A stretch of DNA of 64,000 nucleotides from Antedon mediterranea (Eukaryota > Echinodermata > Crinoidea > Comatulida > Antedonidae). The stretch lies in contig NC_092672.1 in assembly GCF_964355755.1 (NCBI RefSeq), forward strand, positions 9,978,501 through 10,042,500, given 5' to 3'. Positions 56,811 through 64,000 of this stretch are shown here, one piece after another; the first letter of the stretch is position 1, and the number at the start of each line of letters is the position of its first letter. The notes beneath the pieces were generated by a model. It worked only from the letters and a program-made list of their open reading frames with translations, was not told the origin of the DNA and did no database searches. The position numbers and the translations under genes were made by a program.

Positions 56811-58548
56811 GTGCCTGGCATGGTAACCTCCGATGATGTTAGTCAAACGATTGAAAAGCGAGACCAATTAGGAAAAGAAGCATTGGATAAATTTGTGACT
56901 TCACGAATGGTTGAAAAAACCGTAACATTTTGGGACCCTCAAAAGAAAAACAACTTCTCTTATTTCAAGCATGTAGGAGCAGTGGTGAAAACCAAAATTA
57001 AAGGTCAACTAGTTTCAATTAAGCAAGAGAGAAAGCTGCTGTCTAGATTGTTAGTTGTGGTGAAGAGCAGGCCAGAGTTCACTCTAAAGGATGTCATAGG
57101 CAACTATGAGTTCAATTGCACTCCACCATCAAATTTCCATCCAGATGGAAAAATGATAATGCTTTCTGGAAAATCCAAGGTATTGCAGTCAATAACAGAA
57201 CTCCCTCTACCAGATAATGTCAGCAGGCCTGATAAAAAGCAGCATTATTGATGGAATGTGTGTCGTCAATATGGTAAAGAAGGTGTCTGATAAGTTCAAT
57301 GCTTCTGACTTTGCATCTGAATTTGTTAACCTGATTGTTGGTATGAGCAAACCATATGATGAAGTTCGTCTTTTATTTGATCAATATCTATCAGGATCTT
57401 TAAAAGAATCTACACGAGATAAGAGAACACAGAAAACAGTTACCATTCACTACCATGTCAATGACAACACTGAGATTAAGAACATTAAGACATTTTTATC
57501 GCACAAAGAGACCAAAACTGAACTTACAAAATCTGTCAGAGAAGATACCTAATCACTTCAAGAACAACACGAAGAAGGTCCTAGTAACACATCACACGTC
57601 CATGGCAAACTGCAATCTCTCAGAAGTTACCATGATGCCAGAGATGACGCACGGACAACACACATTGGAAGAAGGGGACCAACTGGTCTTATTGTATGCC
57701 TTTGATTGTATGAACAAAGACCCAAGTGCCAATGTTGACATATTTTCTGTAGATACTGATGTCTTTATCTTTTTAACAGGAAGCTATCCTCTACTTCCTC
57801 CAATGACCACATTTTGTAGGAAAAGAGGGGAAAAATACCTATATGGGAATGCTATTACCGACTTTGAAAACAAATATCAGCAGCACTGATTGGATGGTAC
57901 GCATTTAAAGGTGCAGATAACACAGGTACATTTGCTGGAAAAGGAGTGTCCGCCCATTTCCCAGCACTTATGAAATGTGACGATGAAATACTAGATGCAT
58001 TTGCTGTATATGGACTGACCTCTGAAATACCAAATTGGATTTTCAGGCAAATGGAAAGATATGTTTGCATATTATACAGTACTTCTAAGATCAAGGCAGA
58101 TTATGTCACAGACTTGAGATGGATGTTATTTGCACAGAAAGGCAAGGAAGGACAACAGTTACCTCCAACCATGGGAACTCTTAGATCACACGTGGAAAGA
58201 GCATACTACATGTCTATTGTATGGAATTCATCATGCAAGCCAACACCATCTATTCCGCCAGCAACTGACTACTCCTGGCAACTAGAAGATGGTCACTTGA
58301 AGCCGGTATTTTGCAACAATCCACCAGCAACAGAAGCTCTTCTAGAAATTCGTCGATGGACCTGCAATGGTTCATGTTCAATAAATCGCTGTAGTTGTAA
58401 GAAAAACAACTTGCTCTGTACTGATGCATGTGAGTGTGGTGATGGATGTGAGAATACAAAGGACTGGAATGTAGAGCTAGTAGACGATATCGATGAACTT
58501 TATTGTATGTATTTATTTAGTATTATAACAGTTCCATTGGTGATTTGA
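56811..58548 (+). pseudogene. Element-encoded PIN/FEN1-like protein with CXC-type Cys cluster, broken
   Basis: Remains of one long protein over shifted frames: 56811 to about 57235 (LLSRLLVVVKSRPEFTLKDV), about 57217-57540 (KPYDEVRLLFDQYLSGSLKE), about 57535-57880 (VDIFSVDTDVFIFLTGSYPL) and about 57883-58548 (ISAALIGWYAFKGADNTGTF, DLRWMLFAQKGKEGQQLPPT). At least three frameshifts separate them. The DTDVF segment resembles the acidic centre of PIN/FEN1-like nuclease folds. Near the end CNGSC..NRCSCKK...CTDACECGDGC is a CXC (TSO1-like) Cys pattern. I recall similar proteins, mostly uncharacterised and repetitive, in fish, corals and echinoderms. The usual N-terminal part seems to be missing. 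The function, perhaps transposition, is inferred only from the inverted repeats around it. Confidence 0.7.
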
Positions 58549-58640
58549 AATATTGATTTTGGAACAAGGAATATCATCAACAAAACCACAAGTACAGGTA
58601 CAAGTTATAAACAATACTAGACAAATCTATAGTCTCTCAG

Positions 58641-59118
58641 TTGTGGATGTTACATGCATTAGGGCAAGAGGTCAGATATGGCATTTCTGTTTGCTTTAAA
58701 ACAAAACATTTAATTACAGTAAATATAAAAAGGCATACTGCGAACAATTTGAAACAAATTTCAAGTCTGTGTGACCATTTGTTACCGAGATATGATGATA
58801 GAAGGTCAAAGGTCAAATGGTCAGAAATGGCATTTTCCGTCATTTCTGGTCAAAATATTCCATTAGAGTAAATAGAAATATGTACATTACAAACATTTTA
58901 AGATTAAAACCAAGTCTTTACGATTAGTGGTTGCCGAGATATAAGTACTTGATAGCATAAGCGGCCATTTTGAAAAAGCGCCCCCAGCGAATGAAAAACG
59001 CGTTTAGAATTTGGACAACAAGTTGGAAGTTGTTCGTTGTGATGTCCTTGATCACTTAAAAGTGAAAAATCAAACTTGGCTAAATATATGAAGTAAAATA
59101 CAAATGCTGCCTGACTAT
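58641..59118. repeat. Right terminal inverted repeat
   Basis: Reverse complement of the left arm, from TTGTGGATGTTACATGCATT to CCTGACTAT. A further copy of CCTGACTAT follows at 59121-59129. Confidence 0.9.
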
Positions 59119-59145
59119 CACCTGACTATAATCCAATGTCGGGTC

Positions 59146-59152
59146 TTTATAT
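59146..59152 (+). promoter_or_regulatory. TATA-like element of HNMT-like copy B
   Basis: TTTATAT 59 bp before the ATG, in the block shared with copy A. Only about 25 bp separate it from the transposable element end, so all more distal promoter DNA differs from copy A. Confidence 0.45.
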
Positions 59153-59204
59153 GACACAACACAATTTTCCTCTTTCAATTCGGTAGTAGTTAAACTACTT
59201 CAAA

Positions 59205-59379
59205 ATGTCTATTTCATCCACTGAGAACTTTGCATCATCATTTATGGAATTTCGACGAATGTCAGATCAAAATGACAAAATGAAAAGCTGGTTAAAAGAA
59301 AAGTTGGATGAATGTATAGAAGGAGACAGTTTAACAGGCAAAGAGGAGTGCCGGATTCTTGGAGTGGGCAGTGGCGTTG
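59205..59379 (+). CDS. HNMT-like: HNMT-like B exon 1
   Basis: Encodes MSISSTENFASSFMEF to GVGSGVG. 175 nt like copy A, donor GTAAGT. Confidence 0.88.
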
Positions 59380-61993
59380 GTAAGTCAACTTCTTTTTTAA
59401 TGTCTGTTTTTTTTGTGTTATTGACATATATCATTGTAAATCTTTCTACTACGTCCAGTAGTATGAATTGACTATAGTTGAAAAAAAAACAAATGATGAA
59501 TATAGACATTTCTTTTATAAAACCAGGGAAGAGTGAACTAATAAAATCAACGGTAGAAAGTACGAAATTGGATGAACAGATTAGAATGAATGAGACAGAA
59601 CGCTTTCAACAAAAACATCTACCTGAGGCTAGAATAGATTAAATATTATTTTAGAATCGGCATCCGGCCTGTAAACAAATTAAATGTATTATTTTTGTAT
59701 TGCTTTTAGGTGAGATCGACTGTTTCATTTGTGAAAACCTTCAGAAAAAGCAGAAGAATATTTTTGTTCGTGTATTGGAACCAAACGCTGTTGAAATGAA
59801 TCATTTCAATGCAAATGTGTGTTCTAACAAATGTTTGGATGTCGTGAAATTTTACTGGCGTCAAGTTGATGCTCTCGATTACTTTGTATGTGTAACTTTT
59901 TATTAGATATCTTAGATAATTCAACAAAATACACAGTACTTAATTACATACATTGAAGGAAATTCGACCATGGCACAGATGTATGAAGAAAAGCTTCAAC
60001 CTCGCAGCAGGTTAATCTGCATATAATATTAGCGGACCATGTTAACTTAGCAAGAAGGGATCTTTTTGTTACCATATTACATCCAACAAAATAAACTAAA
60101 CCTACTCGAAGAAACGCCCCTCCTTCACTAAAAAAAAACCCTTTCAACACCCTACTTTCACACATGGAGGAAAATATCCCCACTCCCTCCATGGTACAGA
60201 TGTATAAAGAAAAGCTTCAATCTCCCAGCAGGTCACTCCATTTTTGTATTAAAGAGTAGTACCGGTAAATAGGCCTACAGTTATATTCATAATATTATCA
60301 ACATTAGCAACAACATAATAATATAAGCTCACATAATTCATCAGCATTAATGTCAAGTTTATTAATATAAACCTTAGTGCCAACTTTATATTACTCGTGA
60401 ATCGGCGCTATTTATATTTTAGAATTACTGGTATTTAATTGCATTTATCCTAAACTGACATCGTGACTTTAATTTTATTTTACAACCATTATCTTCTAAT
60501 ACGTTTATTTTTTATTTTATTACAGACATAAACAAATATGGTCGGTCGTTAATTCTTTATTTTTTTTGTGGACAAGGTTGTGCGAAACAAACCTATGTAA
60601 TATAATTACTGGTAGCGAAAATAACCTAAACTTACTATACTTTTAAAATTAATTTTAATAAACAAACCAATTATTGTAATAATATATCGGTCAAACTTTT
60701 ATTAAAGAAAAAAACAATTGGTTACCAAAGTATTTTTACTTGCTAATATATTATATACATTTTTTGACAACTTGTTTTAACATTACTGTAACTAATTATG
60801 TATAATATTATATGAACACAGTTATTTTCTCACCCTGTGGCTATAAAGTACAGTAAGGAGGCACAATTTATTTTTAAAAAAAGTGGTAGTGGGGGTATAT
60901 ACTATTTGTCGTTTAAAATGTTGCCAGAAAGAAAGAAGAAAAGACAAAAAGTGTTAGTATTATAGGAACCAAGTCAACATAGGAATAATACTAATGTATA
61001 TTTCATTACAGAAAGAAACTCGAGATAAACGGTTTCACATCATACATTTATTCCACGTACTATACTACTTCAAAGGAAATGAAATGAACGTCATTCAGCA
61101 ATGCTTCAACCAATTAGAAGTGGGCGGACGTCTTCTAATTATACAAGCATCAGGTACAATGTAATATATAACCAGACAGTTAAGCTATGATCAATCACAC
61201 CACCCTGAATAAATAATATTCACAACAACAACGACGACAACAATGTAGTTTTATGGGCACTTGGAGATATTTCTAACTAACAATATAAGGTGATTAAGTG
61301 CCTGCTTTCCAATCCAATCCTCATGACCTAGTGCCAGGGTTGTAACTTACGACTTTTATTAACTTCACTCCTTAAACCTCAAACGGGACTTATGAGCACG
61401 ATCAGTTATAAAACAGTTTATCTATCCTGTAATTGGCGAATTGCTCGCTGTTGAATGCGTATGAAATAAAAAATAATAATACAAAAAACATGAACAAGTT
61501 TATTTATTCCATGTCAAAATATAAGTATATAATATATTTGCTGGTTAATTTTCATATAAATGTGTAATAATGTGAAAATAATATTATATGTAACCTACTT
61601 ACACTCTATATTACATACATTCCCATAGCTTCAAATGGACTTCTAAGTATCCGAAAAGCATTCGCTAAAGAACTGTGTTCTTTAGAAGATGACAAATTTA
61701 ACCGGGTCTCTGGTGAAGATTTGCTGTTCATAATTAACAGACTTAGATACAAGTACCATAGTGACAACATTCGTTCATCGCTGGATGTCAGTCAATGTTT
61801 AGCAGACCCAAAATCTAAAACAGGAAGCCTTCTGTGGGACTTTTTAACTGGAGTTGATAAGTTTGTTGAAACATCTCCTAATTTGGTTCTTCAAATACGA
61901 AACATGTTGACTCTCGAACGTCCTGTGATTGGGGATAAAACTTGCATTCCCATGGATTCAATTGGAATTAGTATTCAGAAAACACATCTATGA
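59205..61993 (+). CDS. HNMT-like: Histamine N-methyltransferase-like gene, copy B, intact
   Basis: SAM-dependent methyltransferase of the HNMT family, cytosolic by family; the acceptor substrate is unproven. Exons 59205-59379, 59710-59885, 61012-61153 and 61629-61993 have GT/AG borders and matching phases and give 285 aa, close to the roughly 290 aa of vertebrate HNMT. Seen: FMEFRRMSDQNDKMKSWL, SAM motif I (ILGVGSGVGEID, about 52-62), VRVLEPNAVEMNHF, HIIHLFHVLYYF, GGRLLIIQAS, and the family-typical C-terminus GSLLWDFLTG followed by SIGISIQKTHL. Compared with vertebrate HNMT, about ten residues are missing after DALDYF, exactly where two 32-nt mini-exon-like blocks lie in the intron (59979, 60200). 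It is a tandem paralogue of copy A with a new upstream region. Confidence 0.88.
59526..59642 (+). other. Possible alternative exon in intron 1 of copy B
   Basis: After AAAACCAG the DNA is open for about 38 codons in the phase set by exon 1: GKSELIKSTVESTKLDEQIR, then MNETERFQQKHLPEARID and a TAA. The codon use looks more like coding sequence than its surroundings. Copy A has no counterpart here. It would give a truncated protein without the rest of the methyltransferase. Speculative. Confidence 0.3.
59710..59885 (+). CDS. HNMT-like: HNMT-like B exon 2
   Basis: Encodes GEIDCFICENLQKKQKN to DALDYF, nearly identical to copy A, with ValGlu for IleGlu in LEPNAVE. Acceptor TTGCTTTTAG, donor GTATGT. 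Confidence 0.9.
59979..60010 (+). other. 32-nt mini-exon-like block B(i)
   Basis: Between GCACAG and GTTAAT; reads MYEEKLQPRS plus two bases. Same length as the three other copies. The conserved peptide suggests coding origin, but 32 nt does not keep the frame to the next exon. Confidence 0.4.
60200..60231 (+). other. 32-nt mini-exon-like block B(ii)
   Basis: Between GTACAG and GTCACT; reads MYKEKLQSPS plus two bases. It lies 221 bp after B(i). The pair therefore arose before the gene duplicated. Confidence 0.4.
61012..61153 (+). CDS. HNMT-like: HNMT-like B exon 3 (main)
   Basis: Encodes KETRDKRFHIIHLFHVLYYF to LLIIQAS. 142 nt, acceptor TTTCATTACAG, donor GTACAA, phase 1. Confidence 0.9.
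61629..61993 (+). CDS. HNMT-like: HNMT-like B last exon
   Basis: Encodes SNGLLSIRKAFAKELCSLED, DLLFIINRLRYKYHSDNIRS, SLLWDFLTGVDKFVETSPNL and the C-terminus IGISIQKTHL before TGA. Intact across the point where copy A has lost one base. Confidence 0.9.
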
Positions 61994-61998
61994 TTCAC

Positions 61999-62069
61999 AT
62001 TAAACGTGATTATTGCCATACCAATATTTTATCATAAACTCTGGGTGACGAATACTAATTGACAATAAA
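61999..62069 (+). terminator. Possible polyadenylation signals of HNMT-like copy B
   Basis: ATTAAA at 61999-62004 (conserved after copy A) and AATAAA at 62064-62069. Which is used cannot be told from sequence. Confidence 0.35.
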
Positions 62070-62300
62070 AGTAACAATCATATATAACGTACTGAATGCC
62101 TATACCGCCTACTAAACTCGGGCCGTGTTTACGCATCCAAAAACTAACCGATAACCGATAAAAATTAACCGATAAAAATTAACCGATAACCAATCGATAA
62201 ATAGCTTGTGGGAACGGAGTTTAACTGATTCCACTCGAGAAAAACTAAAACAATTCAAATCGGATAATTATCGGATACACGCGATAATTTTTAACCTTTG
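62032..62300. repeat. 3' end of the segmental duplication, unit B
   Basis: Matches 52728-53070 and 53579-53920 (CTGGGTGA.GAA, ATTGACAATAAAA, AACTCGGG.C.TGTTT, CAAATCGGATAATTATCGGA). It includes a local expansion of AACCGATAAAAATTAACCGA at about 62142-62205. Confidence 0.8.
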
Positions 62301-62732
62301 ACCTAAAGGAAAAATATTTGTGTTGTGATTGGCCACTTCGTTCTTCGGTAATGACTGATCATGCGCATTTTATTTGTTAATATTACGTAAATGGTTAAAC
62401 AATTAACCGATAATTTTTGTTTTGGTTGCGAAACACGGCCTTCGTCACATAATAATCTCTTTATATATAAAATAAGTGTATAGATATGTGTTATGTGATA
62501 TGATATGTGATTATGTGAAGTATTTCATTGTTTTATAATAATAGTAAAAGTATAATTTGTTTAAATTACGCTATCAGTAAGTATAATAATTGGTAGCACT
62601 GCATTTAATATACTTTGATGGCGCTAGTTACACTCCGTTATGAGTGTGCAATGAATGACGTAATGCATTGGTAGTAAGATGGGGAGTCAGGTTCGTTGCA
62701 ATTGTAAATAAAGTATAAGATATACTGATAAA
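62301..62732. other. AT-rich spacer, nothing recognised
   Basis: Contains GTGATTGGCCACTTCGTTC and simple TATGTGATATG repetition but no gene or defined element. Confidence 0.45.
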
Positions 62733-63230
62733 CGTGGTGGTGGTATCCTGATGCTAGTGAACAACAAATTTACCTGTAACCGAGTGGAACGCCTAGAAAG
62801 TGATTCAACAGAGTTCATGTGGATAGAGATTCAGCTAAAGCGGCGTAAAAGCCTCTTGTTGGATTATTTTATAGACCACCGAACGCTACACTCGATGTCC
62901 TCCGTCGTTATACTTCGTCTGTGGAAATCGCTATGCTCTACTATAAAAACAGTGAATTCCTCATTCTTGGAGATTTCAACCTGCCCGAAATTAATTGGAG
63001 TGGCAACCCTCATTCTGCTCCAGCTCAGTCCATGGGAGAACACTTACTTGATGTATTGCTTTCTAACTGTGGCCTATTTCAATGCAATACGTATTGTACT
63101 GGATAAAATGCTTGATCTTGTTATTTGTAGTAAAAACATTTCCGACAAAGTCTATACTGCTAACGATATTTTTTTATCTGACCACTCATCTTTGCACAGC
63201 AAAATTCTGATTCTTGTTTTAAGAAAAAAA
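62733..63230 (+). pseudogene. Non-LTR retrotransposon endonuclease fragment
   Basis: Part of a LINE apurinic-like endonuclease (EEP fold). Frame 1: RGGGILMLVNNKFTCNRVER to WIEIQLKRRKSLL. Shifted frame: GLFYRPPNATLDVLRRY, FLILGDFNLPEINWSGNP and MGEHLLDVLLSNCGLFQ. Back in frame 1: MLDLVICSKNISDKVY and FLSDHSSLH. GDFN and SDH are the catalytic signatures. The two frameshifts compensate. The N-terminus of the domain and the whole reverse transcriptase are absent. CR1/L2-like by impression only. Confidence 0.85.
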
Positions 63231-63233
63231 AAA

Positions 63234-63265
63234 CTTGTTTCAAGCAAAATATTTCTTGAAACAAG
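63234..63265. repeat. Short inverted repeat
   Basis: CTTGTTTCAAG and CTTGAAACAAG around AAAATATTT. The same words recur in the satellite that follows, so this is probably a diverged unit. Confidence 0.6.
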
Positions 63266-63409
63266 TAAATTTTGACTTGTCCGTATTTCAATACTTTTTG
63301 GCTTACCAAGAATCGTAAAATTCTTAACAAGAATCACACAAATTCTTATCAAGAAAATTATTCTTACCAAGAAATAATACTTTAAGAACAATATTCTTAC
63401 CAAGAATTT

Positions 63410-64000
63410 AATTGCTTTTTTCATTCTTGTTTTAAGCAGTATCTTCCTTAAAATAAGTAAGAATATTCCGATTTTTATTTTTTGAATTCTTGTTTCAAGC
63501 AATATTTTTCTTAAAATAAGTACGAATATTCCGATTTGTATTTTTTGAATTCTTGTTTCAAGCAATATTTTTCTTAAAATAAGTAAGAATATTCCGATTT
63601 GTATTTTTTGAATTCTTGTTTCAAGCAATATTTTTCTTAAAATAAGTACGAATATTCCGATTTGTATTTTTTGAATTCTTGTTTCAAGCAATTTTTTTCT
63701 TAAAATAAGTAAGAATATTCCGATTTGTATTTTTTGAATTCTTGTTTCAAGCAAAATATTTCTTAAAATAAGTAAGAATATTCCGATTTTTATTTGTAGA
63801 ATTCTTGTTTCAAGCAATATTTTTCTTAAAATAAGTAAGAATATTCCGATTTGTATTTTTTAGAATTCTTGTTTTAAGCAATATTTTTCTTAAAATAAGT
63901 AAGAATATTCCGATTTTTAATTTTAATATTCTTGTTTCAAGCAATATTTTTCTTAAAATAAGTAAGAATATTCCGATTTGTATTTTTTGAATTCTTGTTT
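63410..64000. repeat. 63-bp satellite, at least 9 copies, running off the window
   Basis: Unit: GAATTCTTGTTTCAAGCAAT, ATTTTTCTTAAAATAAGTA, GAATATTCCGATTTGTATTT, with starts near 63483, 63546, 63609, 63672 and 63735 (exactly 63 bp apart). Diverged units extend upstream to about 63300. Because 63 is divisible by 3, the minus strand has a 221-codon open frame that repeats every 21 residues. It is not a gene. Confidence 0.93.

Larger units (their letters stand above)
55871..59118. mobile_element. 3.25-kb DNA element with about 485-bp terminal inverted repeats
   Basis: Begins ATAGTCAGGCAGCATTTGT and ends with its reverse complement. Arms 55871-56359 and 58641-59118 match along their length, best in the outer 270 bp (for example AAACGCGTTTTTCATTCGCT and ATATCTCGGCAACCACTAAT). 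Each arm has two subrepeats with TTTGACCTTTGACCT and CATATCTGACC. A broken gene lies between the arms. The DNA is absent from the homologous site in unit A. The element ends 87 bp before the ATG of HNMT-like copy B. No certain target duplication; CCTGACTAT is repeated at the right border. The superfamily is not identified. Confidence 0.85.

Noticed and set aside
63152-63817. 221-codon minus-strand open frame
   Set aside because: It is the 63-bp satellite translated: the same 21-residue peptide repeats, with no independent coding evidence.

Overview
This window is AT-rich metazoan genomic DNA: coding exons are short, introns are long with GT/AG borders, and repeats are dense. The recognisable genes are a nicotinic acetylcholine receptor alpha-type subunit and two histamine N-methyltransferase-like genes. 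Together with the piggyBac, LINE and MITE content they point to a marine invertebrate. An echinoderm-like deuterostome is my best guess, from general impression only and at low confidence. No prokaryotic or viral gene organisation is visible.

Layout. 1-15.8 kb: no gene recognised; it holds a 37-bp minisatellite, several MITE-like families, a 48-bp array that seems to have grown from the end of a MITE, a diverged duplicated segment and a purine-rich minisatellite. 15.9-38.6 kb (+): one complete nAChR subunit gene in six coding exons, all splice phases consistent, predicted 531 aa. Its 14.3-kb intron 2 carries a TTAA-flanked MITE, LINE-like 3' tails and a CpG-richer patch. 38.6-42.8 kb: no gene recognised. 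43.1-46.15 kb: an unusual array built from alternating palindromes. 46.4-62.3 kb: a tandem segmental duplication with two HNMT-like genes. Copy A (48.6-51.6 kb) has a one-base deletion that removes its conserved C-terminus. Copy B (59.2-62.0 kb) is intact. Each copy has an insertion upstream that the other lacks: a decayed piggyBac relic in A, and in B a region with a foldback element plus a 3.25-kb element with about 485-bp terminal inverted repeats and a broken gene for a PIN/FEN1-like, CXC-type cysteine-rich protein. Between the copies lies a tRNA-derived SINE-like sequence in a 63-bp inverted repeat, and most of that region is again duplicated as an 851-bp tandem repeat. 62.7-64 kb: a LINE endonuclease fragment and a 63-bp satellite running off the window end.

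Function. The nAChR subunit would act at the plasma membrane as part of a pentameric ligand-gated channel. It keeps all acetylcholine-site aromatics and the vicinal Cys pair, but its M1-M2 selectivity-filter loop lacks the usual glutamate and is one residue longer, a pattern linked to anion selectivity in this superfamily. The HNMT-like genes would encode cytosolic SAM-dependent small-molecule methyltransferases. The most interesting items are the altered channel filter, the long-TIR PIN/CXC element, the palindrome-alternating satellite and the paired 32-nt mini-exons.
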